NCBI GenBank assembly: GCA_018241995.1
Contig: JAFECT010000003.1
Coordinates: forward strand, 496,001-560,000
DNA from: Pseudomonadota bacterium
GTDB taxonomy: Bacteria; Pseudomonadota; Alphaproteobacteria; Caulobacterales; Caulobacteraceae
DNA length: 64,000 nucleotides
Reading direction: 5' to 3'
Shown here piece by piece: positions 53,015 through 63,254 of the stretch. Under the pieces are notes generated by a model. It searched no databases, was not told the origin of the DNA, and saw nothing but the letters and a program-made list of their open reading frames with translations. A program made the translations under genes and the position numbers. How positions within the stretch are numbered: the stretch's first letter is position 1; each line of letters opens with the position of its first letter.

Positions 53015-54520
53015 GTGGCCGCATCGATTTCCCGCACTCTTCTGACCGGCGCCGTGGCGCTGGGCCTGCTGTCCAGCCCGGCCGTCGCCGCCAAGTCGAA
53101 GAAGGCGCCGCCCGCGTCCGCCGCTCAGCCCCTGCCGCTGGAAGCCACCGCCGCCGCCCTGCGCGACCGCGCCATGAGCGGCGACAACCTGGCGCTGGAT
53201 TTCACCCGTGAACTGACCACCCGCTTCGGCCCCCGCCCCGCCGGTTCGCCCAACGAGCAGGCCGCCGCGGCCTGGGCCGCCGAGCGGCTGAAGGCGCTGG
53301 GCTTCGAGAACGTGCAGGTGCAGGACTTCCCGGTCACCGGCTGGCGCCGCGGCGAGGAGCGGGCGGAACTGATCACCGCCCAGGGCATCCGCCAGCCGCT
53401 GGTCGCCGTCGCGCTCGGCCACTCGCCCGCCACCCCGCCCGAAGGCGTCGAGGCCGAGGTCGTGCTGTTCGACAGCCTGGAGGCCCTGGCCGCCGCGCCC
53501 GACGGCTCCCTGGCGGGCAAGATCGCCATGGTCGACCGGCGCATGGTGCGTATGCAGGACGGCTCCGGCTACGGCCCGATCAGCCGCATCCGCGCGCTGG
53601 GGCCCAGCGTCGCCGCCAAGAAGGGCGCGGCCGCCTTCCTGCTGCGCCAGGCCGGCACCGACAACCACCGCATGGGTCACACCGGCACCACCCGCTACGT
53701 CGACGGTAAGGTGCAGATCCCCTGCTTCGCCGTGACGGTTCCAGACGCCGACCAGATCGAGCGGCTGAAGGCGCTCGGCGGCCCGGTTCGCGTGAAGCTG
53801 TTCTCCAGCGCCTCCTACGTCACCGGCACGCACAGCCAGAACGTGATCGCCGAGATTCGCGGGCGCGAGAAGCCGGACGAGGTAGTGCTGCTGGGCGCGC
53901 ACCTGGACAGCTGGGACCAGGGCACGGGCGCCATCGACGACGGCACGGGCGACGCGATCATCATGGCCGCCGCCAAGCTGATCAAGGACTTGCCCCAGCG
54001 GCCGCGCCGCACCATCCGCATCGTGTTCTACGGCTCCGAAGAGCCGTCCCAGCCCAACCCGCCGGGCGGCGCCTTCGGCGGCAACGCCTATCTGCAGGCG
54101 CACAAGGACCAGGTCGGGCTGCACGTCGCGGCGGGCGAAAGCGACTTCGGCGCCGACCGCATCTATTCGGTCAACCTGCCCAAGGGCGCGCAAGGCACCG
54201 ACTTCGCCAAGGCGATTGAGCGGGTGCTGGCCCCGGCCAAGGTGCTGGTCACCGGCAATGCGGCCGGGGAGGGCGGCACCGACATCGGGCCGACGGTCGA
54301 GGCCGGAGCGCCGGTGTTCGAGCTGAACCAGGACGGCAGCCGCTATTTCGACCTGCACCACACGCCCGACGACACCTTCGACAAGATCGACCCGGAGCAG
54401 CTCAGCCAGAACGTGGCGGTGTGGGCGGCCTTCGTGTGGATGGTGGCTGACAGCGACGTGGACTTCCGCGCCATGGCCGCGGCGAACCCGACCCCGCCGA
54501 CGGGCCGGCGTCGGGACTGA
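53015..54520 (+). CDS. Exported M28-family zinc peptidase
   Basis: A 501-aa protein starting at GTG 53015, supported by GGAGG at 53005-53009; the frame is open further upstream but without start support. Signal peptide 'TLLTGAVALGLLSSPAVAA'. A PA-like insert domain (about 130-280) precedes the peptidase core: 'LLGAHLDSWDQGTGAIDDGTGDA' (His and bridging Asp), 'FYGSEEPSQP' (catalytic Glu and ligand), 'ESDFGADRI' and 'HHTPDDTFDKID' (final His). It would act as an aminopeptidase/carboxypeptidase in the periplasm or outside. Confidence 0.93.
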   Translation: MAASISRTLLTGAVALGLLSSPAVAAKSKKAPPASAAQPLPLEATAAALRDRAMSGDNLALDFTRELTTRFGPRPAGSPNEQAAAAWAAERLKALGFENVQVQDFPVTGWRRGEERAELITAQGIRQPLVAVALGHSPATPPEGVEAEVVLFDSLEALAAAPDGSLAGKIAMVDRRMVRMQDGSGYGPISRIRALGPSVAAKKGAAAFLLRQAGTDNHRMGHTGTTRYVDGKVQIPCFAVTVPDADQIERLKALGGPVRVKLFSSASYVTGTHSQNVIAEIRGREKPDEVVLLGAHLDSWDQGTGAIDDGTGDAIIMAAAKLIKDLPQRPRRTIRIVFYGSEEPSQPNPPGGAFGGNAYLQAHKDQVGLHVAAGESDFGADRIYSVNLPKGAQGTDFAKAIERVLAPAKVLVTGNAAGEGGTDIGPTVEAGAPVFELNQDGSRYFDLHHTPDDTFDKIDPEQLSQNVAVWAAFVWMVADSDVDFRAMAAANPTPPTGRRRD

Positions 54521-54533
54521 GGTCTAGGCCAGG

Positions 54534-55007
54534 ATGCGCGCGCGTCGCCTGACGGTGGGCGAGCGCGCCCTGGCGTTCGGAATCTTCGGCGCGGCGCTCG
54601 ACCTCGACCCGGTCCGCCTGGCGACGGCGCCCCGGCCGTGGTCGCGCACCTTCGTGGCCGGGCGCTGGTTCGGGCGGCATTGGGTGATCTATCCGACCGG
54701 CGAACTGGTCGGGGATTTCTGCGCGCCGGGCGCTCCCCTCGAGTCGCAGGCGACGCTGATCCACGAGCTGACCCACGTCTGGCAGGCGCAGCAGGGCGTG
54801 AACCTGCTGTTCGCCAAGCTGAAGGCCGGGGACGGTCGCGAGGCCTATGCCTACTGGCGCGACGGCTATCGCGAGTGGAACGACCTCAACATCGAGCAGC
54901 AGGCGACCCTGATCGAGCACCGCCTGCTGGCGCGCCGAGGCGTCGTGACGCCCTGGCCGCTGCAGATGCTGGAGCACATCCCGCCGTTCGGGTGCGCCGG
55001 CGGTTGA
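54534..55007 (+). CDS. Small HExxH protein, vgr-related-type
   Basis: A 157-aa protein with 'ATLIHELTHVWQAQQGVNLL', an HExxH zinc motif (HELTH), followed by 'YWRDGYREWNDLNIEQQATLIEHRLLARRG', where E/H may give the third ligand. No signal peptide is evident. The arrangement resembles DUF4157-like proteins and 'vgr related' proteins in alphaproteobacteria. Proteolytic activity is not proven. It follows the M28 gene by 13 nt. Confidence 0.65.
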   Translation: MRARRLTVGERALAFGIFGAALDLDPVRLATAPRPWSRTFVAGRWFGRHWVIYPTGELVGDFCAPGAPLESQATLIHELTHVWQAQQGVNLLFAKLKAGDGREAYAYWRDGYREWNDLNIEQQATLIEHRLLARRGVVTPWPLQMLEHIPPFGCAGG

Positions 55008-55012
55008 GCAGC

Positions 55013-55504
55013 TCAGTGCGGGGGCGGCTGATCGTCCGTGGTCGGCGGCGGCTGGCTCGGCTGCGCGGGCGGAGCCGTAGGCGGCCCGGGGGGCGCATCG
55101 TCGGTCTGGGTCCGCGCGCCTGGGGGCGGAGGCGCGGGCGGCGGCTGAGGCTGGGCTTGCGCCGCGTCTTGCTGTTGTTCGGCCTTCTTGTCCTTCTTCG
55201 CCTTCTTGACTTGTTCGACGGTCTGGCCGCCGGTCGCGCCAAGGCTGGCGCCCACCGGGCCGCCTACCGCGCCGCCCGCGGTGGCCGCCACCACGGTCGC
55301 GGCCTTGCCGCCGCCGGTCGCAGCGCCCACGCCGCCACCGACCGCGGAGCCCACCACCGCGCCCGGAGGCCCTGCGACCGCCGCGCCGATGGCCAGGCCC
55401 GCGCGCGAACCGAGATTGGCGCGGCCGTCGGCCCCGCAGGCTGCGAGGGACAGGGCGGCGAGGGACGAAAGGCAAAGGCTGGAAAGGAAAAGCGTACGGT
55501 TCAT
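55013..55504 (-). CDS. Glycine-zipper-like lipoprotein with Pro-rich tail
   Basis: A 163-aa protein with lipobox 'SLAAC' (Cys23). The mature part has a Gly/Ala-rich stretch with GxxxG repeats ('GLAIGAAVAGPPGAVVGSAVGGGVGAATGGG', 'GGAVGGPVGASLGATGG'), then charged 'VEQVKKAKKDKKAEQQQ' and a Gln/Pro-rich tail. This is typical of stress-related envelope lipoproteins. An exact EcfG promoter lies 24-48 bp upstream. AGGAG precedes the ATG at 55504. Confidence 0.75.
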   Translation of the reverse strand: MNRTLFLSSLCLSSLAALSLAACGADGRANLGSRAGLAIGAAVAGPPGAVVGSAVGGGVGAATGGGKAATVVAATAGGAVGGPVGASLGATGGQTVEQVKKAKKDKKAEQQQDAAQAQPQPPPAPPPPGARTQTDDAPPGPPTAPPAQPSQPPPTTDDQPPPH

Positions 55505-55527
55505 GACAGGAAACTCCTGGCGTTCGG

Positions 55528-55552
55528 AACGGGCAGGTCCTTCCAGGGTTCC
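55528..55552 (-). promoter_or_regulatory. EcfG-type promoter of the glycine-rich lipoprotein gene
   Basis: On the minus strand GGAAC (55548-55552), a 16-nt spacer and CGTT (55528-55531) match the EcfG consensus exactly. The start site would be near 55521, about 17 nt before ATG 55504. Confidence 0.68.
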
Positions 55553-55621
55553 TGTCCCGCGCTCGTCGCACCGGCGCCGCTGTCCGCAGCAGCCGCCCGA
55601 TTCTTGCCGTGATTTAACTTG

Positions 55622-55637
55622 ATTGAACGCGTTCAAT
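55622..55637. promoter_or_regulatory. Perfect 16-bp palindrome (operator candidate)
   Basis: ATTGAACGCGTTCAAT is a perfect 16-bp palindrome about 28 bp upstream of the chosen ATG 55666. The size and symmetry suit a TetR-family or Crp/Fnr-type dimer (TTGA-N6-TCAA). No cognate regulator is adjacent. Confidence 0.55.
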
Positions 55638-55665
55638 GAGTAACCAGCGGGCTCCGGAGTTCAGC

Positions 55666-56136
55666 ATGCGTCCTGTGGGTCATCGTGGCGAGTTCGAGGT
55701 CGGCGCGGCCGAGCTTTGCCTGCGCTATGTGGACGCCCTGAACGCTGGCGACCTGCAGGCGATCGAAGACCTGTTCACGCCGGACGCCACAGTGCTGTCT
55801 CCGGTCTATGGCCCGATGAACGCCCACGAGTTCCACCGCGTCTTCTTCGCCGACACCGACCGCACCAAGCCGCAGGTCCGCGGCCTGTTCGACCACGCCA
55901 ACAACGGCCAGGGCGCGGCCCTGCATCTGTCGTTCAGCTGGACCTTCGCCGACCAGGAAACGGTGGAGTTCGAGGCGGTGGACCTGTTCGAGCTGTCGCC
56001 CGAAGGCCGCTTCCGCAAGCTCACCATCGTCTACGACAGCCAGCCGGTGCGCAAAGCGTGGCAGGCGTTCCAGCAGCGTCGCCTGGAGAGCGCCGCGGCC
56101 GCGACCGTGCTGGATCAGGCGCACCGGGCCGCCTAA
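55666..56136 (+). CDS. NTF2-like protein before the methylcrotonyl-CoA carboxylase genes
   Basis: A 156-aa protein with an NTF2/SnoaL-like fold: 'AAELCLRYVDALNAGDLQAIEDLFTPDATVLSPVYGP', 'HLSFSWTFADQETVEFEAVDLFELSPEGRFRKLTIVYDS'. No signal peptide, so cytosolic. ATG 55666 is chosen for GGAG at 55656-55659; ATG 55636 would overlap the palindrome and lacks a ribosome site. Steroid/small-ligand binding or isomerisation is possible, unproven. Forty-one bp before mccB. Confidence 0.82.
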   Translation: MRPVGHRGEFEVGAAELCLRYVDALNAGDLQAIEDLFTPDATVLSPVYGPMNAHEFHRVFFADTDRTKPQVRGLFDHANNGQGAALHLSFSWTFADQETVEFEAVDLFELSPEGRFRKLTIVYDSQPVRKAWQAFQQRRLESAAAATVLDQAHRAA

Positions 56137-56177
56137 GCGGCCTTTTCCGAAGCGCTCAGGCCCGCTAAGCGAGGGCC

Positions 56178-57785
56178 ATGCCGAAGCTCTCCTCCTCCGT
56201 CGACCCGAAGGCCGAAGCCTTCCTCGCCAACCGCGCCCACAACGAGGCCCTGGTCGCGGAGCTGCGCGAGCGCGTGGCCCTGACCGGACGTGGCGGCTCG
56301 GAGGACTCGCGCAAGCGTCACGTCGGCCGCGGCAAGCTTCTCCCGCGCGACCGGGTGGAGCGCTTGCTCGACCCCGGCGCGCCGTTCCTGGAGCTGAGCC
56401 AGCTGGCCGCCGGCGGCATGTACAACGACGAGGCGCCGGGCGCGGGCATGATCACCGGCGTGGGCCGCGTCTCGGGCCGCGAGTGCGTGATCGTGGCCAA
56501 CGATCCCACGGTGAAGGGCGGCGCCTACTTCCCCATGACGGTGAAGAAGCACCTGCGCGCCCAGGAGATCGCCCAGGAGAACCGGCTGCCCTGCATCTAT
56601 CTGGTGGACTCGGGCGGCGCGAACCTGCCCCACCAGGCCGAGGTCTTCCCCGACCGCGAGCACTTCGGGCGCATTTTCTACAACCAGGCCCGGATGAGCG
56701 CGCGCTCTATCCCCCAGATCGCCTGCGTGATGGGTTCCTGCACCGCCGGCGGCGCCTATGTGCCGGCGATGAGCGACGAGACCGTGATCGTGCGCAACCA
56801 GGGCACCATCTTCCTGGCCGGCCCGCCCCTGGTGAAGGCCGCCACCGGCGAGGTGATCTCGGCCGAGGACTTGGGCGGGGCCGAGGTTCACGGCCGCACC
56901 TCCGGCGTGGTCGACTATGTCGCCAACAACGACGAACACGCCCTGCAGATGGTGCGCGGCATCGTCGCCAACCTGAACACCTCCAAGAGCCACGGCCTGG
57001 ACGTGCGCGAGCCGCGCCCGCCCGCCTTCGATCCGCATGAGCTCTACGGCATCGTGCCCCAGGATGTGCGCGCGCCTTACGACGTGCACGAGGTCATCGC
57101 CCGCATCGTCGACGGCTCGGAGTTCGACGAGTTCAAGCCGCTGTACGGCCCGTCCCTGGTCACCGGCTTCGCGCGCATCTGGGGCTATCCCGTCGCCATC
57201 CTGGCCAACAACGGGGTGCTGTTCTCGGAGAGCGCCCTTAAAGCAGCCCACTTCATTGAACTTGCTTGCAAAAGAAAGATCCCGCTGGTGTTCCTGCAGA
57301 ACATCTCGGGCTTCATGGTCGGCGGAAAGTACGAGGCCGGCGGCATCGCCAAGGACGGGGCGAAGATGGTCACCGCCGTGGCCTCGGCCGAGGTGCCCAA
57401 GTTCACCGTCCTGATCGGCGGCAGCTTCGGCGCCGGCAACTACGGCATGAGCGGCCGCGCCTACTCCCCGCGCTTCCTGTTCACTTGGCCCAATTCGCGG
57501 ATTTCGGTGATGGGCGGCGAGCAGGCCGCCTCGGTGCTGGCCACGGTCAAGCGCGACGGCATGGAGGCCAAGGGCCAGGACTGGTCCAAGGACGAGGAGG
57601 CCGCCTTCAAGGCCCCGATCCGCGACCGCTACGAGGCCGAGGGCAACCCCTACTACGCCACCGCCCGCCTGTGGGACGACGGCGTGATCGACCCGGCGCA
57701 GACCCGCGACGTGCTGGGCCTGGCGATCTCGGCCAGCCTCAACGCCCCGATCCCAGAGACGCCGTTCGGCGTGTTCCGGATGTAA
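56178..57785 (+). CDS. mccB: Methylcrotonyl-CoA carboxylase, carboxyltransferase subunit
   Basis: A 535-aa carboxyltransferase. It moves CO2 from biotin on MccA to 3-methylcrotonyl-CoA in leucine degradation. Typical features: '[21 protein letters not shown]', '[19 protein letters not shown]', '[22 protein letters not shown]', '[16 protein letters not shown]' and '[20 protein letters not shown]', the last two forming oxyanion sites. MccA is encoded 3.2 kb downstream; assignment over propionyl-CoA carboxylase rests on this motif set and the adjacent hydratase. Confidence 0.92.
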   Translation: MPKLSSSVDPKAEAFLANRAHNEALVAELRERVALTGRGGSEDSRKRHVGRGKLLPRDRVERLLDPGAPFLELSQLAAGGMYNDEAPGAGMITGVGRVSGRECVIVANDPTVKGGAYFPMTVKKHLRAQEIAQENRLPCIYLVDSGGANLPHQAEVFPDREHFGRIFYNQARMSARSIPQIACVMGSCTAGGAYVPAMSDETVIVRNQGTIFLAGPPLVKAATGEVISAEDLGGAEVHGRTSGVVDYVANNDEHALQMVRGIVANLNTSKSHGLDVREPRPPAFDPHELYGIVPQDVRAPYDVHEVIARIVDGSEFDEFKPLYGPSLVTGFARIWGYPVAILANNGVLFSESALKAAHFIELACKRKIPLVFLQNISGFMVGGKYEAGGIAKDGAKMVTAVASAEVPKFTVLIGGSFGAGNYGMSGRAYSPRFLFTWPNSRISVMGGEQAASVLATVKRDGMEAKGQDWSKDEEAAFKAPIRDRYEAEGNPYYATARLWDDGVIDPAQTRDVLGLAISASLNAPIPETPFGVFRM

Positions 57786-57871
57786 GCCAAGCAGAATTTG
57801 ACGCCGCGCATGGTGGCGCTCGGCCGATCACCGCGTTATCCGCATGTCCCAAGCCTGCGGAGACTGTTCCG

Positions 57872-58744
57872 ATGTCTGACGTCACCCCCCTCGATCCGCC
57901 GCTCGATCCCAGCCTGACCTCCGACCCGCTGGTCGAGATCCCCGCCCCGGACGCGGAAACCGATGTGGTCTTGATGGACGCGACGCTCCAGGGCGTCGCG
58001 CATGTGACCATCAACCGGCCACAGAAGAAGAACGCCTTCGACCAGGCGACCATCGCGGCGCTGCGCGAAGCCTTCGAGACCCTGCACGGCGCGGACCATG
58101 TGCGCGTCGTCTTCGTGCGCGGGGCGGGCGGGACCTTCTGCGCCGGGGCGGACCTGGAGTGGATGCGTGACAGCGTCGACTGGACCGAGAGCGACAACAA
58201 GGACGACGCCTATCAGCTGGCGCGGATGCTCAAGGCGCTGAACGACATCCCGGCCCTGACCGTGGCCCTGGTCGAGGGCGCGGCCATGGGCGGGGGCGCG
58301 GGCCTCGTCGCCGCCTGCGATGTCGCCATCGCGGTCGAGGGCGCCAAGTTCGCCTTCTCGGAGGTGAAGCTCGGCCTGATCCCGGCCACCATCAGCCCCT
58401 ACGTCGTGGATGCCATCGGCCCGCGCCAGGCCAAGGCGCTGTTCTGCACCGGCCGCCTGTTCGACGCCGCCTACGCCCGCGAGATCGGCCTGGTGCAGGA
58501 GACTGTCGCCGACGCCGCGGGCCTGGACGCCGCGCGCGACCGCATCGCCCGCGAGATCATGACCGCGGCGCCCGAGGCCGTGTTGCAGTCCAAGAAGCTG
58601 GTCTGGGACGTGTGGGGCAAGGAGATCGACGACGGCCTGATGCACGAGACCGCCAAGCGCATCGCCAAGAAGCGCGCCAGCGCCGAAGGCCAGGAGGGCG
58701 TGCGCGCCTTCCTGGAAAAGCGTAAACCGTCGTGGATGGCGTAG
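57872..58744 (+). CDS. Enoyl-CoA hydratase family, likely methylglutaconyl-CoA hydratase
   Basis: A 290-aa crotonase-fold enzyme. Oxyanion-hole sequences: 'GTFCAGADLEWMRDS' and 'EGAAMGGGAGLVAACDVAIA'; catalytic Glu in 'FAFSEVKLGLIPATISPYVV'. An N-terminal acidic/proline extension of about 35 residues is unusual. Position between mccB and mccA suggests it hydrates 3-methylglutaconyl-CoA to HMG-CoA. HMG-CoA lyase and isovaleryl-CoA dehydrogenase genes are not in the window. Confidence 0.86.
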   Translation: MSDVTPLDPPLDPSLTSDPLVEIPAPDAETDVVLMDATLQGVAHVTINRPQKKNAFDQATIAALREAFETLHGADHVRVVFVRGAGGTFCAGADLEWMRDSVDWTESDNKDDAYQLARMLKALNDIPALTVALVEGAAMGGGAGLVAACDVAIAVEGAKFAFSEVKLGLIPATISPYVVDAIGPRQAKALFCTGRLFDAAYAREIGLVQETVADAAGLDAARDRIAREIMTAAPEAVLQSKKLVWDVWGKEIDDGLMHETAKRIAKKRASAEGQEGVRAFLEKRKPSWMA

Positions 58745-58797
58745 CGTCGGGTCCGACTCGCGCTTTGACTTAGCTGTGCGCGCTCTGGGGGGAGCCG

Positions 58798-59931
58798 ATG
58801 GATCGCGAGCTGGATATCCTGGGCGCCGCCTCGATCGGCGGCTGGCTCAAATGGCGCAAGAAGCACACCGTCGAAATCGGCACGCCCTGCGCCAACTGCG
58901 AAACCCCGGTGCAGGGACCGTACTGCCACAACTGCGGCCAGCTGGCTGAGGGCTTCCACAAGTCGATCGGCCACCTGATCGTCGAGGGCTTCGAGAGCTT
59001 CTTCCACTTCGACGGCCGGCTGTTCCAGACCCTGCCCAAGCTGGTGCTGAAGCCCGGCCTGCTGACGCGCGAGTACCTGGACGGCCACCGCGCGGCGCAG
59101 ATACCGCCGCTGCGCCTGTTCCTGGTGGTGCTGCTGATCCTGTTCTTCGTCGGCGGGCTGAACCTGGGCGGCGACAGCGGAAACCACGTGAACATCGGCG
59201 GGCCGGGCCAGTTCCGCGACGGGGTGAACGTCAACACCGACGGCAAGGCGGTGAGGCTGACGTCCGAGGAGAAGCGCGAGATCGCCGCCCACTTCACCGA
59301 CACCAAGCGGATCAAGGACATCGTTGCGAAGGCGAAGGCTCGGCAGGACGCCGCGGACGCGGCCGCAGGCAAGGTCTCGACGGCGCCGGCGGCGCCGAAG
59401 AACCCCAAAGAGCCGCCAAACGCGAAGAGCGCCACGGCCGCCTCGGGCAAGGACACCAACAACACCAACCTTGTCCTGTTCGGCAAGCCCGCCTCGGAGT
59501 CGAGCAAGAACTGGTTCATGCAGCGCGTGAAGAAGGCTCAGGAGAACCCCGAGCTGTTCATGATGGCGATGGAGTCCTGGGCCCACCGGCTCGCGTTCCT
59601 GATGCTGCCGGTCGCGGCGCTGTGGCTGTCGTTGCTCTTCGTGTTCCAGCGCCGCTTCTACATCTTCGACCACCTGATCTTCTCGATGCATTCCCTGGCG
59701 TTCCAGGGGCTTCTGCTCAGCACTCTGTTCCTGCTGGGCGCGCTGTCAGGCTGGTTCTGGTGGCTGATCTTGCTCGCGCCGGTGCACCTGTTCGTGCACA
59801 TGCGCGGGACCTATGGCTCCGCCATCTGGAGCACGCTTCTGCGCATGTGGGTGCTGTTCTGGGGCTCGCTGATCGGTTTCTCGGCGCTGGCGGTCGGCCT
59901 GATGTGGCTGGCGCTGAACGCCATGCACTGA
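58798..59931 (+). CDS. DUF3667 membrane protein, first tandem copy
   Basis: A 377-aa protein. The N-terminus holds a zinc ribbon with C31, C34, C43, C46 ('CANCETPVQGPYCHNCGQ'). Then come a conserved segment 'IVEGFESFFHFDGRLFQTLPKLVLKPGLLTREYLDG', one membrane helix ('PPLRLFLVVLLILFFVGGL'), a ~100-residue extra-membrane Ala/Lys-rich insert, and about three C-terminal helices. GGGGGGAG precedes the ATG. Function unknown. It is followed by a shorter paralog. Confidence 0.85.
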   Translation: MDRELDILGAASIGGWLKWRKKHTVEIGTPCANCETPVQGPYCHNCGQLAEGFHKSIGHLIVEGFESFFHFDGRLFQTLPKLVLKPGLLTREYLDGHRAAQIPPLRLFLVVLLILFFVGGLNLGGDSGNHVNIGGPGQFRDGVNVNTDGKAVRLTSEEKREIAAHFTDTKRIKDIVAKAKARQDAADAAAGKVSTAPAAPKNPKEPPNAKSATAASGKDTNNTNLVLFGKPASESSKNWFMQRVKKAQENPELFMMAMESWAHRLAFLMLPVAALWLSLLFVFQRRFYIFDHLIFSMHSLAFQGLLLSTLFLLGALSGWFWWLILLAPVHLFVHMRGTYGSAIWSTLLRMWVLFWGSLIGFSALAVGLMWLALNAMH

Positions 59932-60000
59932 GGCTGGGGGGAAGCCTAGGCGAAGCCCGGAGTTGCGGCCTAAGGTGGCGCCGGGGCCGTGGGGGATGGC

Positions 60001-60924
60001 ATGACCGGCAAGGCGGAAGACGCATCGGCGACGGCGGGCTGGCTGCGCTGGCGCAAGACCCATGCGATCGAGCCCGGCACGCCCTGCGCCGCCTGCGCGA
60101 CGGAGCTTCGCGGTCCCTACTGCTACGCCTGCGGCCAGCTGGCGGAGAACTTCCATCGTTCGGTCTGGCATCTGCTGGTCGAGGCGTTCGAGAGCTTCTT
60201 CCATTTCGACGGCCGCCTGGCCCACACCGCGCCGCGCCTGATCCTCAAGCCCGCGGCCCTGACGCGCGAGTACCTGGACGGCGTGCGCGCCTTCCAAGTG
60301 CCGCCCCTGCGCCTGTTCCTGGTGGTGCTGCTGATCTTCTTCTTCGCCGGGTCGTTCGGCGCGGATGAGCGACGGGCCGAGATGGCCAAGGTCCTGGCCC
60401 GCAGCGGCGCGCCGACCGTGCTGGTCGTCCAGGGCGCGGGCGCGGGCCTGCCGGCGCTGAAGACCTCCGACTGGCCCAAGTCGCTGCGCGACACCTTCGT
60501 CACGCGCGGTCTGGAGAAGGCGTTGCGCAATCCGGCCCAGTTCCGGATGATCGTGCAGGAGCAGATGCACAGCTGGGCGGTGCTGATGCTGCCGGTGGCG
60601 GCCCTGATCCTGAGCCTGCTGTTCGTGTTCCAGCGGCGCTTCTACGTCTTCGACCACGTGATCTTTGCGATGCACTCCCTGTCGTTCCAGGGGCTCCTGC
60701 TGTCGCTGGCGCTGCTGGTCTCCAACGTCTCGACGGCCGGGGCGCGGGTGATGCTGCTGATCGCACCGGTCCATCTGTTCGTGCACATGCGCGGAACCTA
60801 TGGGATCAGCGTTATCGGGACCCTGATCCGCATGTTGCTGCTGTTTGTGCTGTCGGTGATCGGCTTCGGGGCCCTGCTCATCGGCCTGTCGCTGGTGAGC
60901 CTGTGGACGATGAATGGGCATTGA
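60001..60924 (+). CDS. DUF3667 membrane protein, second tandem copy
   Basis: A 307-aa paralog of the preceding gene: zinc ribbon C29, C32, C41, C44 ('CAACATELRGPYCYACGQ'), 'LVEAFESFFHFDGRLAHTAPRLILKPAALTREYLDG', and the same C-terminal block 'RRFYVFDHVIFAMHSLSFQGLLLS', 'LIAPVHLFVHMRGTYG'. It lacks most of the charged insert of copy 1. Probably an inner-membrane protein; function unknown. Confidence 0.85.
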   Translation: MTGKAEDASATAGWLRWRKTHAIEPGTPCAACATELRGPYCYACGQLAENFHRSVWHLLVEAFESFFHFDGRLAHTAPRLILKPAALTREYLDGVRAFQVPPLRLFLVVLLIFFFAGSFGADERRAEMAKVLARSGAPTVLVVQGAGAGLPALKTSDWPKSLRDTFVTRGLEKALRNPAQFRMIVQEQMHSWAVLMLPVAALILSLLFVFQRRFYVFDHVIFAMHSLSFQGLLLSLALLVSNVSTAGARVMLLIAPVHLFVHMRGTYGISVIGTLIRMLLLFVLSVIGFGALLIGLSLVSLWTMNGH

Positions 60925-60955
60925 GCCTCGCGCCCGCCCCGCTTAACAGGGGCTC

Positions 60956-62959
<2,004 letters not shown>

Positions 62960-62975
62960 CGGGCGCGACCACGGC

Positions 62976-62989
62976 TTGACCTGAATCAA
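62976..62989 (+). promoter_or_regulatory. FNR/FixK-like box
   Basis: TTGACCTGAATCAA matches the TTGA-N6-TCAA pattern of FNR/FixK sites, and symmetry extends one base each side (C/G). A TAGCCT (63013-63018) lies where a class II -10 would be, placing the start site near 63024 and the box at about -42. Confidence 0.5.
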
Positions 62990-63059
62990 GGCCATCTCGG
63001 CGCGAAGCCGCGTAGCCTGTCGCCCGGGCTGCTATTGGCGGCCGGGGGCTCTGACGCGG

Positions 63060-63182
63060 ATGATGGTCGCCTTGCTCCTGGCGGGGATCGCAATCCTGCT
63101 GTGGGCGATCTTCCCGCTGTTCCTGGACGCCCTGCGTAGGGCGGACGACCGCATGCGCCGGCGCGACAGGTTCCGCGACTAG
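63060..63182 (+). CDS. Predicted 40-aa single-helix membrane protein
   Basis: An ATG-ATG frame of 40 codons ending TAG: 'MMVALLLAGIAILLWAIF', 'PLFLDALRRADDRMRRRDRF', then Arg-Asp. One membrane helix (about 3-23) is followed by a basic amphipathic tail, so the C-terminus is likely cytoplasmic. The ribosome site is weak. The upstream FNR/FixK-like box hints at oxygen control. It resembles in size the small respiratory-oxidase partners (CydX, CcoS), but no sequence match is claimed. Too short to be certain. Confidence 0.4.
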   Translation: MMVALLLAGIAILLWAIFPLFLDALRRADDRMRRRDRFRD

Positions 63183-63254
63183 CCGGACCAAAACCAAACG
63201 CATGCGACCTGCGAACCCCTTTCCGTCGAGGGCGGGCCCCACTAGCTTCCGGCC

